Shown here: positions 1-8,041 of the stretch, piece by piece
How the letters are laid out: each line of letters begins with the position of its first letter
Position numbering within the stretch: the first letter of the stretch is position 1
NCBI GenBank assembly: GCA_013178005.1
Contig: JABLXL010000033.1
Coordinates: forward strand, 1 to 51,418
Direction: 5' to 3'
DNA: 51,418 nucleotides
DNA from: Actinomycetota bacterium
GTDB lineage: Bacteria; Actinomycetota; Geothermincolia; Geothermincolales; RBG-13-55-18
Made by a program: the position numbers and the translations under genes
The notes under the pieces: generated by a model
Told to the model about the DNA's origin: nothing
Databases searched by the model: none
What the model saw: the letters and a program-made list of their open reading frames with translations, nothing else

Positions 1-131
1 CCGAAGCAAGGCGGAAAAGAAGCAGCCGGGGCGGGCGCTGGTCGCTCGCCCATGACCATGGCGCGGTCCAGAGACCCATGGCGCGAGGCCATGAAGGCCT
101 TTCGCGATGCGTGAAAGGAAAGGGGGACGCG

Positions 132-911
132 ATGGCGGAAATGCTGGACATGGAGATCGAGATGGAAGGAGATGGCAAGGCGACAGCGAGGACGGAAAAA
201 GTCGGGGAGATGTACACGTGGCACGAGGGGATGCCCTGGAATCCGGTGGAGCGGGTCATCCTGGAGCGGCGCAGCGTGCGCAAGTACAAGGACAAGCAGG
301 TCCCGGAGAAGCTGGTGCGTCGCATCCTGGAGGCGGGGAGGTTCGCGCCCTCGGCGGGGAATTCGCAGCCCTGGCGCTTCATCGTCGTGCGTGACCGAGA
401 GATGATCGAGGATATGGAGAAGTATGCTCGCCTACGGTGCCGCATGATAAGATTCTTCATAAACTGGCAGACGAGCCCGCTGGGAAAACTCGCCTGGGTA
501 TATGCGCAGATTGGCGCGAGGTTATTGCCGAATCTCCTGCACCCCATACCCTTTGGCGCCATAAGCCTCATCGCCGATGGAAAGCTCAAGCTGTTCCATG
601 GCGCCCCCACTGTTATCCTCATCCTCATGGATGAGCGTGGGGCGGCGAAACCGCCCATAGATGTGGGCATCTGCGGCCAGAATATGGTGCTCGCCGCCCA
701 TAGCCTGGGCTTGGGCACCTGCTGGGTGGGCTTCGTGGAGATCTTCAAGTTGCGCACAAAGTGGAAAAAGAAACTGGGAATTGAATGGCCTTATCGCCTG
801 GTGGAAGCAATAACTTTGGGATATCCCATGGGAAAACCTGACGGGATGATCGAGCGCGAGCTGCAGGAGATCGACTGGTGGGAGGACGGCGTGAAGAGGA
901 CCGTCTTCTAG
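132..911 (+). CDS. Nitroreductase family FMN oxidoreductase
   Basis: A 259-residue flavoprotein predicted to reduce nitro compounds, quinones or related acceptors in the cytosol with FMN and a reduced electron donor. The sequence shows the family's N-terminal FMN-binding pattern RRSVRKYKDKQVP (residues about 46-58), APSAGNSQPWRF (72-83), and the C-terminal GLGTCWVGF segment. I chose the ATG at 132, not the in-frame ATG at 78, because a purine-rich AAAGGAAAGGGGG sits just upstream of it. The first 40 residues are acidic and precede the domain. Nineteen bases downstream lies a two-cluster ferredoxin gene on the same strand, so the two are probably co-transcribed and the ferredoxin may be the electron partner. 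The substrate cannot be told from sequence. Confidence 0.88.
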   Translation: MAEMLDMEIEMEGDGKATARTEKVGEMYTWHEGMPWNPVERVILERRSVRKYKDKQVPEKLVRRILEAGRFAPSAGNSQPWRFIVVRDREMIEDMEKYARLRCRMIRFFINWQTSPLGKLAWVYAQIGARLLPNLLHPIPFGAISLIADGKLKLFHGAPTVILILMDERGAAKPPIDVGICGQNMVLAAHSLGLGTCWVGFVEIFKLRTKWKKKLGIEWPYRLVEAITLGYPMGKPDGMIERELQEIDWWEDGVKRTVF

Positions 912-930
912 GAAAGCGAGGGAGACGGAG

Positions 931-1263
931 ATGGCTTTTCTCAGCTTCAAGGAGAGGATGACCATACCGACCTACGATGACCCGGAGCGCTGCACCTCGG
1001 GTCACGTGGTCATCGACCACGATAAGTGCAATGGTTGCGGGAACTGCGTCCTCATCTGCCCCGGCGCGAGCCTTTACGTTGCTGGTGTCGGGAAGGACAA
1101 GAAGGCGTACATGATCGATAAGCCGGTGCCCGACTGCCTTTCCTGCAACGATTGCATGGCCATGTGCAAACGGGGCGCCATCAAGGTCAACGTCATTTAC
1201 GACTTCGGGGGCTTCTACAAGGTGCTGCACCGCGGCGAGCTTGCCCCTCCGCGCAACTTCTGA
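931..1263 (+). CDS. 2[4Fe-4S] ferredoxin
   Basis: A 110-residue electron carrier. Two CxxCxxCxxxC motifs are visible: CNGCGNCVLIC (Cys 33, 36, 39, 43) and CLSCNDCMAMC (Cys 69, 72, 75, 79), which should hold two [4Fe-4S] clusters. About 30 residues precede the first motif and 30 follow the second, longer than minimal clostridial ferredoxins. The start has GGGAGACGGAG directly upstream. It follows the nitroreductase gene closely and ends facing the oppositely oriented reductase gene. The likely role is to deliver low-potential electrons to the neighbouring flavoprotein; this is inferred from adjacency only. Confidence 0.9.
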   Translation: MAFLSFKERMTIPTYDDPERCTSGHVVIDHDKCNGCGNCVLICPGASLYVAGVGKDKKAYMIDKPVPDCLSCNDCMAMCKRGAIKVNVIYDFGGFYKVLHRGELAPPRNF

Positions 1264-1526
1264 GGGGCCCGGCCTTGTTCTTCGCCGGCTATAGGGACGC
1301 GGGGCGAGGTCTTCCCTCCCCGCGCTGGGGACAGGGATTGGCTCCAGCCCCTTCGGATGCACGGAAGGGCGGCGGTGAACAAAATTCAGCCCCCGCACAT
1401 CCTTGGCTTCGTGGGAACGCGGTGCGCGGCCTTCAATCCGCGCACAAGGGACGCGGCTTTTGCCGAGCCCCTTCAGATGGCCGGGATGGCGATAACGGAA
1501 AAGACACAGCCCTTTGGCGGGCCCCC
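1264..1526. repeat. Degenerate tandem repeat between convergent genes
   Basis: This gap between the ferredoxin and reductase stop codons contains roughly 120-130-base units that resemble each other loosely. The segment AGCCCCTTCGGATG near 1350 recurs as AGCCCCTTCAGATG near 1467. The segment GCACATCCTTGGCTTCGTG near 1396 resembles TCACATCTTCGGCTTCATG near 1527, which is the 3' end of the reductase gene. The last unit therefore lies inside coding sequence and earlier units look like decayed copies of it. No T-tract hairpin was found. Confidence 0.4.
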
Positions 1527-2630
1527 TCACATCTTCGGCTTCATGTCCGGGCGGTGCCGGTTTGCCAGCCACCAGTCGTAAAGCACGGGGTAATAATCCT
1601 TGATGCGGGGACAGGAAATGCCGGTCCCCTCGAGCATCTCCAGGGTGTTGGTGGCGTCGAAGAGCCCGACGTGGTTCACGTAGGTCATAGAGTCGGGCGG
1701 GATGTTCACCAGCTTGAATATCCAGCCGAGCCTGGTGGCCAGGAAATCCACCAGCCGGGTGGGGATGGTCACGGTCGGCTTCCTGCCCGTGGTGAGCTCG
1801 TAGACGGCCTCGAACATCTCACGCGCGGTGGGGGGGTCGGGGTCGACTACATGGAAACACCTGCCAATGGAGGCGGGGTTGCGCGTGATGGCGGTGACTG
1901 CGTCGGCGATGTAGTCCACGGGGACGAAGTTGGGGCGCGCCTTGCCCTCTCCCAGGTTCACGGGCGGGATCCTGAGCTTGCCGAGCGTCCGCAGCACGCC
2001 GAAAGTCAGGTAGATGTTGTCGAACTTGTCCGTCTCCCCCGTCTTGGAATCGCCCAGGACGCCGGCGGGGCGGATGATGATCGCCGGCAGTCCTTCTTCC
2101 ATGGCGCGCCGCACCTCCACCTCACCCCAGAACTTGGTGGCGAAGTAGTTGTTGATGAGCTCCTGGCCCTCGTCGAGCTCGTCCTCGTAGATGACCCCCT
2201 CGCGCTCGGCGTGCACCACCACCGAGCTGAAGTGGACGAGGTGGGAAAGGTTGGGGCAGGCCTTGCAGAACGAGACCACGTGGCGCACTCCCCAGTAGTT
2301 GACCTTCCTGGCCAGGCCCTCGGGGACGAAGAGGTCGAAGGCGCCCGCCAGGTGCCAGACCTCGGTGGCGCGGCCGGCGAGCTCGCGGTAGAGGTCGGGA
2401 GAGAGGCCGAGCATGGGATCGGTGACGTCGCCCGGGAAGGCGCGCAGGCTCCCGGGCGCGGCCTTACCCTCCCGCTCGAGCTCCGCGATGTCCTCTTTGG
2501 CCCTGGAGAGGAATTTCTCCTGCACCAGGAAGTCGAACTTCGCTGTGGGGTCGTCGGCGAGGATGCTGCGCACCTGCCAGCGGCCGAGAAACCCCGGGTA
2601 TCCGGTAAAGAAAAGAATCCTTTCCGCCAT
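1527..2630 (-). CDS. NAD(P)-dependent SDR reductase, thioester-reductase/epimerase type
   Basis: A 367-residue extended short-chain dehydrogenase/reductase, probably cytosolic, that reduces or epimerises an unknown substrate. The N terminus has the nucleotide-binding TGYPGFLG motif (residues 9-16). The catalytic Ser and the YxxxK pair are visible as VHFSS and NNYFATKFWGE. The layout resembles the NAD-binding domain of fatty acyl-CoA and carboxylic-acid thioester reductases (male-sterility type), which would fit the nearby lipid genes, but an epimerase remains possible. I start at 2630 because GGAGGGAGACC immediately precedes this ATG; an in-frame start 39 bases further upstream lacks such a site. 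Its 3' end resembles the repeats in the adjacent gap. Confidence 0.8.
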   Translation of the reverse strand: MAERILFFTGYPGFLGRWQVRSILADDPTAKFDFLVQEKFLSRAKEDIAELEREGKAAPGSLRAFPGDVTDPMLGLSPDLYRELAGRATEVWHLAGAFDLFVPEGLARKVNYWGVRHVVSFCKACPNLSHLVHFSSVVVHAEREGVIYEDELDEGQELINNYFATKFWGEVEVRRAMEEGLPAIIIRPAGVLGDSKTGETDKFDNIYLTFGVLRTLGKLRIPPVNLGEGKARPNFVPVDYIADAVTAITRNPASIGRCFHVVDPDPPTAREMFEAVYELTTGRKPTVTIPTRLVDFLATRLGWIFKLVNIPPDSMTYVNHVGLFDATNTLEMLEGTGISCPRIKDYYPVLYDWWLANRHRPDMKPKM

Positions 2631-3203
2631 GGTCTCCCTCCTGCCGTATTGAAAGACGCGGAGGCCCAATCACCCCTCCGTACTCGACGGCAAGACGAGC
2701 ATATCAGTTACGAAGCGTATATTGAAGCCTTCGTTGTATGGTCGCGTGTCGCCCTCTTACGAGGCAGAGGCGTCGCCGCGTGAATCGGAAAACACGAAAG
2801 GGTGTTTGTGATCGGATCTTGTGGGAGGGCTATGGCGGACGCCCAGCCGTACGAGACAACAGTCCGCGGAGGCGGGAGGTTAAAGGGAAAGCACGGGCGG
2901 CATGGAGGTGGTTGAAAGTAAAGGGACTGGGTGACGGTGACGGGCGATCGCGGTGAAGGCATGGAATCGAAAGCATATGAGGAATACGTCTGCGTGACTG
3001 AGGAAGGTTGTGGATCTGGGCCGTTTCCGATGGGGGCTTAAGGCGAGAGGCAATGACAACCAATGGGAGGTGCCGGTTGTTCGAAATAGGGGCGCCGGTT
3101 GAGGAGGCGGATGAGAACCTGGACGCATGCCGGAGGCCCCCCTCGACGGAAACATTTCTCGGGAAACGCGGTTTAAAGCGAGTGAGGGCGAAGGAGGGTT
3201 CTT
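2631..3203. other. Divergent intergenic region, no gene seen
   Basis: About 570 bases separate the minus-strand reductase from the first plus-strand SDR gene. The short open frames here have arginine-rich, low-complexity translations and no ribosome binding sites, so I do not accept them as genes. It must hold promoters for both flanking genes, but I see no convincing -35/-10 pair. Confidence 0.5.
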
Positions 3204-4064
3204 ATGGCTATTGGGATAGGACGTCACCGGAGGGAGCCGGGTTGGTTGAAGGGCAAGGTGGCCCTGGTGACCGGCGCCGCCTCGGGCCTGGGGAGGGGGA
3301 TCGCCCTGGCCCTGGCGCGGGCAGGCTGCGACCTGGTCCTGGTCGACATCAACGAGGCGCGGCTGCGCGATACGGCCGCGGCGATCGAGGGTGCGGGGCG
3401 GAGATGCCTGGCGAAGAGGGTCGACGTCTCCTCGCGCGCGGAGATGGAGAAGCTCGCGGAGGAAGTCCTCTCGGAGTGGGGCCGGGTGGACGTGCTGGTG
3501 AACAACGCCGGGGTCGGGGTGGGCGGGGAACTGGTAAATATCCCCATGGACGACATCGAGTGGATCACGGGGATCAACCTCATGGGAGAGATCTACGGCG
3601 CCCGTCTCTTCCTCCCCCAGATGATCGCGAGGGGGGAGGGGCACGTGGTGAACGTGGGCTCCCTCTCCAGCCTGGTGGTCCTGCCCTTCCATATCGCCTA
3701 CACCACCACCAAGTTCGGCATCGCCGGGTTCACCGAGGCGTTGTGGGCGGAGTGCCGGCGCCACGGCGTGGGGGTGACCCTGGTCTGCCCCGGCGCGGTG
3801 AGCACCAACATCGCGGAGGGGACGCGAGCCCACCCGGGAAGCGAGCGCCAGAAGGAGATGACGGAGGAGTTCGAGCGCATGCTCGAGGAAAAGGGGATGG
3901 ACCCCGAAGAGGCCGGGGAGAAAGTCGTGGAGGCGGTGCTTTCAAACCGCTTTCTCTTGATCCTGGGGCGGGAGGCCTACATCCTTTACTACCTGCGCCG
4001 TCTCTTCCCCGGCCTAATGCGCCGGGTAGTCGCTTTCCTGACCGCCTACGCCTCGAAACAGTAG
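3204..4064 (+). CDS. SDR family NAD(P)-dependent dehydrogenase
   Basis: A 286-residue classical short-chain dehydrogenase. Motifs in order: the cofactor motif TGAASGLGRG near residue 24, the structural NNAG near residue 100, the catalytic Ser in NVGSLSS, and YxxxK in AYTTTKFG. A C-terminal hydrophobic stretch around ILYYLRRLFPGL is longer than in many family members and may contact membrane or lipid substrate. AAGGAGGG is placed correctly for the ATG at 3204. The next gene downstream is a clear paralog. Substrate is unknown; a fatty alcohol, sterol-like or acyl substrate fits the neighbouring thiolase. Confidence 0.88.
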   Translation: MAIGIGRHRREPGWLKGKVALVTGAASGLGRGIALALARAGCDLVLVDINEARLRDTAAAIEGAGRRCLAKRVDVSSRAEMEKLAEEVLSEWGRVDVLVNNAGVGVGGELVNIPMDDIEWITGINLMGEIYGARLFLPQMIARGEGHVVNVGSLSSLVVLPFHIAYTTTKFGIAGFTEALWAECRRHGVGVTLVCPGAVSTNIAEGTRAHPGSERQKEMTEEFERMLEEKGMDPEEAGEKVVEAVLSNRFLLILGREAYILYYLRRLFPGLMRRVVAFLTAYASKQ

Positions 4065-4320
4065 GGAGATGCGGCAAAGGAGAATGGAAATAAGTACCGA
4101 TAACGGTATGCTCCTTTGCTTAGCGGTATTCCAATGCAAAGGAGATGAAGGCATACGTTCACTTATAAATGCCGCCGTTTCGCGAAGCGTATGCGCGTCG
4201 TCCCTTCAGAATATAAAAGTGGAGATACGACCCCGATCCAATGCATACATGGTATAACGACCGTAGCTGAGCAAAGGGGTTAATGGTGGTTCCGACAACA
4301 TGGCAGGACAGGAGGGGATT
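4065..4320. promoter_or_regulatory. Repeat-rich leader upstream of second SDR gene
   Basis: The gap holds several small inverted repeats. GCAAAGGAG at 4074-4082 is inverted as CTCCTTTGC at 4111-4119 and repeated directly at 4136-4144. TACCG and CGGTA (4095-4108) form a small hairpin. GCATACG (about 4152) pairs with CGTATGC (about 4188). AT-rich promoter-like sequence (AATATAAAA, near 4209) follows. Such symmetry suggests a regulator binding region, but no known operator is recognised. Confidence 0.35.
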
Positions 4321-5172
4321 ATGAAAAAACTGGACGGCAAGAGGGCGGTGATCACCGGGGCGGCATCCGGGTTGGGGCGGGCCACGGCGGTGGCTCTAGC
4401 GCGCCGGGGGTGCCATGTGGGGGTGGTGGACATCGACCTGGAGGGGGCCGAGGAAACGTTGGGGATGGTCAGGGCCGCAGGGGGCTCGGGAGAGATCTAC
4501 GAGCTTGACGTGCGGGTGGCCATGGACTGGGAGGCCATGGCCGAGCACTTCTTCTCGAGCTGGGGCGGGGTGGATCTGCTGGTGAACAACGCGGGAGTGG
4601 TGTCCACGGGATACGTGGGAGACATCCCCCTTGAGGACTGGGAGTGGATCTTCTCCATAAATTTCTGGGGGATGCTCTACGGCTGCCACTTCTTCCTGCC
4701 GCGCATGAAGAGGCAGGGCCACGGGCATATCCTGAACGTGGCCTCCGCGGCGGGCATCTTCAACCTGCTGGAGATGGCGCCCTACAATACCACCAAGGCC
4801 GCCGTCATTTCCCTGAGCGAGACCTTGAGGGAAGAGCTGGCGCCGGAGGGGATCGGGATCACCGTCCTCTGCCCCATGTTCTTCAACACCAATCTTTTGA
4901 ACACCATGCGCTACACCGACGAGTTCGAGCCGGAGTTCGCCCGCACCACCTTCGAGCACGCGCGCATGACCGCGGACGAGGTGGCGGAGGCGGCGATCAG
5001 GGCGGTGGAGAAAGGGAAGCTGTATTGCGTCCCCCAGTTCTCGGGCAGGTTCCTCTGGGTGATAAAGAGGTTCAGCCCGGGCGTCTTCCAGGGGGCCGTG
5101 GCCTTCGGCAACCGTTTCTCCTGGGGCAAGAAGGTCTTCATGTGGATGGCCCGCAAGGGGCTCCTGCAATAA
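4321..5172 (+). CDS. SDR family NAD(P)-dependent dehydrogenase (paralog)
   Basis: A 283-residue classical SDR, clearly related to the gene ending at 4064. The cofactor motif TGAASGLGRA, NNAGVV, the catalytic Ser in NVASAAG and YxxxK in PYNTTKAA are all present, and the C terminus is again hydrophobic and basic. I prefer the ATG at 4321, since AGGAGGGG precedes it, over an in-frame ATG at 4300 without a site. The 255-base gap from its paralog has its own repeats, so the pair may be separately regulated. The last 27 bases of this gene recur about 260 bases downstream. Substrate unknown. Confidence 0.88.
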   Translation: MKKLDGKRAVITGAASGLGRATAVALARRGCHVGVVDIDLEGAEETLGMVRAAGGSGEIYELDVRVAMDWEAMAEHFFSSWGGVDLLVNNAGVVSTGYVGDIPLEDWEWIFSINFWGMLYGCHFFLPRMKRQGHGHILNVASAAGIFNLLEMAPYNTTKAAVISLSETLREELAPEGIGITVLCPMFFNTNLLNTMRYTDEFEPEFARTTFEHARMTADEVAEAAIRAVEKGKLYCVPQFSGRFLWVIKRFSPGVFQGAVAFGNRFSWGKKVFMWMARKGLLQ

Positions 5173-5432
5173 AGCCTGTAGGAATATTATGGTAAGCACT
5201 GCCAACCAGGCATGATCCCGCGGGGCGACCCGGTGGCCGGGAAGATTCCCTGGCGGCAGGGCTTGGGTCCTCATGGCTTGCATGCAAGGGACAACTTCAA
5301 TAGGCATGCCGCCACCTTCCTGAGAGGCCTCTCACGTGAGGCGTGATCCCGTTGCCAACCTGGGCGCAAAGGAGGAGGCCGCCGCGCCAAGGCGGAGGTG
5401 CTCATGGATGGCCCGCAAGGGGCTCCTGCAAT
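5144..5432. repeat. Direct repeat of the SDR gene 3' end
   Basis: The 27 bases at 5144-5170, which encode the last residues of the SDR (…WMARKGLLQ), recur exactly at 5406-5432 in the non-coding gap, 262 bases later. Fragments such as GCCAACC and ATGATCCCG are also repeated between. The second copy has no start or gene around it and looks like a leftover of a local duplication. The rest of the gap up to 5509 holds no gene. Confidence 0.7.
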
Positions 5433-5449
5433 GAGGCTGGTAAGCCCGC

Positions 5450-5476
5450 CGAAAAGAGAGGGGCGAGCTTTCGCCC
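5450..5476 (-). terminator. Possible terminator of the thiolase gene
   Basis: On the minus strand, GGGCGA and TCGCCC (5461-5476) form a 6-bp stem with a 4-base loop, followed by the pyrimidine tail CTCTCTTTTC. It lies about 35 bases beyond the thiolase stop codon. The tail is only moderately T-rich, so this is tentative. Confidence 0.4.
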
Positions 5477-5509
5477 GCCCGTTATGCTTTTCTACGCGTC
5501 GGCGTTCGT

Positions 5510-6691
5510 TTATACCCTCTCCCAGAGGGTGGCGTTCCCGTTTCCGAAGCCGCCGCAGAGGGTGGCCACGCCGTACTTGGCGTCGGCGAAATCCGTCTTC
5601 ATGATGTTGTTCAGGGTGATGACGATGCGGCACCCGGACTCGCCCAGGGGATGGCCCAGGGCCAGCGCGCCGCCCCAGACGTTGATGTTGTCGAAGGGGG
5701 CGTTGTGCCCGATTCCCAGCTCGCGGATGACCGCCAGGGACTGGGTGCCGAAGGCCTCGTTCAGTTCCCACACCCCGATGTCCTTCACCGTCAGCCCCTT
5801 GCGGGCCAGCAGCTTCTGCACCGCGGGCACGGGACCTATGCCCATCACCGTGGGGTCGCAACCCGCCATCACGCCGCCCGCGTACTTGATGGTGTAGGAA
5901 AGGCCGAGCTCGTCCGCCTTTTCGCGGCTCATGAAGAGGGCGGCGCAGGCGCCGGTGGTCAGGGGGGAGCTGATGGCCGCGGTGACCACCCCGTCGGGGC
6001 GGAAGGCCGGAGCCATCTGCGCCATCTGCTCCAGGCTGGGGTTGTCCCTTATCCACTGGTCGCGGTCGCACATGAACTCGTTGCCGTTCTCGTCCAGCGC
6101 CTTCACCGGCACGATCTCGTTCTTGAACTTGCCCGCGTCCCTGGCCGCCGCCGCCTTGAGGTGGCTGTGGTAGGCCATGAGCTCGGCGTCCGCGCGGGAG
6201 ATGTTATATATCTCGGCGATTTTCTCAGCCGTGGGGCCCATGGGCAGCTCGGCGGGGTTGTAGTACTCGGCGATGCGCGGGGGGAAGTCCATGCCCATAG
6301 CCATGGGCACGTTCATCATGTCCTCTACGCCAGAGGCGATGAAGATGTCGCCCTCCCCGGCCATGATGGCGCGGCAGGCGTGCTCGATGCAGGACATCCC
6401 CGAGGGGCACTGCTGGTTCACGCCGTTGGTGGGGACGCTTTCGGGCATGCCCGAGGCCAGCCACCCGAGGCGGGCGATGTCGTTCTGCATCCCGGTCTGA
6501 TTCGCGGTGCCGCAGAACACCGCTTCCACGTCCTCCGGCTTCACCTGGGGGTTGCGCTCGAAGAGCGCCTTGTACACGTAGGTGAGCAGCTCATCCGGGC
6601 GCAGGTGCCTGGCCCAACCCTTCTCGGCGTGGGCCCTGAAGTTGGGGGTCCTCACCCCGTCCACCAGGACGGCCTCTCTGATCTCTGCCAT
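5510..6691 (-). CDS. Thiolase family acetyl-CoA acyltransferase
   Basis: A 393-residue, full-length thiolase that condenses or cleaves acyl-CoAs through a Cys nucleophile. The sequence begins with the typical REAVLVDGVRTP. The nucleophile lies in NQQCPSGMSC (near residue 90), the catalytic His in ALGHPLGESG, and the C-terminal activating Cys in CGGFGNGNA. All three catalytic elements are intact, unlike the thiolase-like protein at 45725. The ATG at 6691 has AAGGAAGG upstream. With the two SDRs nearby it could serve beta-oxidation or chain building; the direction cannot be decided from sequence. Confidence 0.93.
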   Translation of the reverse strand: MAEIREAVLVDGVRTPNFRAHAEKGWARHLRPDELLTYVYKALFERNPQVKPEDVEAVFCGTANQTGMQNDIARLGWLASGMPESVPTNGVNQQCPSGMSCIEHACRAIMAGEGDIFIASGVEDMMNVPMAMGMDFPPRIAEYYNPAELPMGPTAEKIAEIYNISRADAELMAYHSHLKAAAARDAGKFKNEIVPVKALDENGNEFMCDRDQWIRDNPSLEQMAQMAPAFRPDGVVTAAISSPLTTGACAALFMSREKADELGLSYTIKYAGGVMAGCDPTVMGIGPVPAVQKLLARKGLTVKDIGVWELNEAFGTQSLAVIRELGIGHNAPFDNINVWGGALALGHPLGESGCRIVITLNNIMKTDFADAKYGVATLCGGFGNGNATLWERV

Positions 6692-6783
6692 GTCTGATCT
6701 ACCTTCCTTTCCGCTTCGTTTCCGGGCTTTCCGCAAGCCCCGGTCCACTTACACCCTCCATTTAGTTACCAAGGGGTAGCGAT

Positions 6784-6789
6784 ATTATA
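6784..6789 (-). promoter_or_regulatory. Candidate -10 for the thiolase gene
   Basis: TATAAT on the minus strand about 95 bases upstream of the thiolase start. No good -35 hexamer is found at 16-18 bases, so the assignment rests on the -10 alone. Confidence 0.35.
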
Positions 6790-6910
6790 ACAGATTCCGA
6801 CAACCCCGGTTCGGCGTTCCGTGGGGACGGCAGCGGGTATCCTCCGGGGAATTTGCGCGCTGGACGAACCGCGTCCTCCGCCTTCAAGAAGGGCGTGAAT
6901 GACGCCCAGC

Positions 6911-7951
6911 CTAGCAGTAAAGCGCCCGCCGCTCCGGCTCCATGGCGTTGAAGGCCGCTTCCGCCTCCTCCGGCGGCAGGGCGCGAAGCTCCCCGTCCGC
7001 ATCCTGAATGATGCAACCTGAACCATGCAGGATGCGCACGTTTTCCCTCGTGTCCTCCCGGTTTCCCCAGCAGATCAACTGGCAGTTGCCGCAGGTCAGG
7101 TACTGGCGATATCCCTCTAGCGCCGTATGCATGAACCCGCCGGGTATGGGAGGGCGCCTGTGGTACGAATCCACGGCGCGGAAGAACTCCTTCAGTAGAT
7201 TGTCGTGATCCTCGGGGTCGGGCACGGCGAAGCGTCCGGGGGACCAGGTGGACCACTTCCCGGACCTGGCGAGCCCGTTGAAGCCTCCGCAGGTGAAATC
7301 GCAGAGAAGGAGGTTCCTGCGGGCCGCGTGACTGAAGGTGACGCCTCCCAGGGTAACGGAAGTCTCCCGTTTATTGTCGAACATACCCAGGGCGCAGCTC
7401 TTGTAGCAGAGCTTGCAATTATCGCAGAACCCCTTTCCCCGGGGGATTGGCTCGGTCGGCTCGAGGTCAGCGTCGGTGACGGCGGTGCCCAGGATTACGG
7501 CGGTGCCATGCCCCTCGAGGCCAACGTTTCCAGACCATCCGTAGGAGCCCACGCCGGAGCGCACGGCGATGTAGCGGTGGCTTATGTCGGGGTGCAGCTC
7601 TAACTGCCAGTCTTCACTGTCCCGGCGGTACTTCAGGTTGGCAGCTGTCCCCTTGGCCTGGAAGCCCTCCTTCTTGAGCATCTCCGCCAGCTCCCAGGAC
7701 AGCTCCTTGGAGCGAAGATTGGTTCGGATGTTGTCCTCCTCGTGTCCGAGGCGGTCCTCCTTGGCCAGGAACGCGCGTATCTTGTCCCGGTCCAGGGGCA
7801 ACGCGAAGCTCACCGCCGAGCGCGCCCCCTCCATGCGGTAGGTTATATCGGCACTCGGCGGTCCGCCCGCCAGCGTCTCCAGGGTGGCTATTCCCACCGC
7901 CAGCGCCCCGCGCTCCATCAGGAATTCCTCTATCATGGATTCCAAGGGCAT
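6911..7951 (-). CDS. QueG-like 4Fe-4S double-cluster oxidoreductase
   Basis: A 346-residue soluble iron-sulfur protein. The C-terminal half has CDNCKLCYKSC (CxxCxxCxxxC), then CDFTC and CGNCQLIC. This cysteine layout resembles epoxyqueuosine reductase and the corrinoid-dependent reductive dehalogenase relatives, which carry two [4Fe-4S] clusters. The N-terminal half is consistent with the cobalamin-binding region of that superfamily, but I cannot confirm a B12 site. The second motif lacks the usual following proline, so it is probably not a genuine QueG. GGAGGGGGCC precedes the ATG. It lies 90 bases after the flippase gene on the same strand and may be co-transcribed with it. Confidence 0.72.
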   Translation of the reverse strand: MPLESMIEEFLMERGALAVGIATLETLAGGPPSADITYRMEGARSAVSFALPLDRDKIRAFLAKEDRLGHEEDNIRTNLRSKELSWELAEMLKKEGFQAKGTAANLKYRRDSEDWQLELHPDISHRYIAVRSGVGSYGWSGNVGLEGHGTAVILGTAVTDADLEPTEPIPRGKGFCDNCKLCYKSCALGMFDNKRETSVTLGGVTFSHAARRNLLLCDFTCGGFNGLARSGKWSTWSPGRFAVPDPEDHDNLLKEFFRAVDSYHRRPPIPGGFMHTALEGYRQYLTCGNCQLICWGNREDTRENVRILHGSGCIIQDADGELRALPPEEAEAAFNAMEPERRALYC

Positions 7952-8041
7952 GGCCCCCTCCTTTCAGGCAGATCGCCCGCGCGCAATCCCTCCGTCAATG
8001 ATAAACGGTCCGTCCTCTTCGCGGCAGCCGGCCGCGGGCTC

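Noticed and set aside
1152-2783. A 543-codon plus-strand frame
   Set aside because: Antisense to the reductase gene, with repetitive Gly/His/Val composition and no ribosome binding site.
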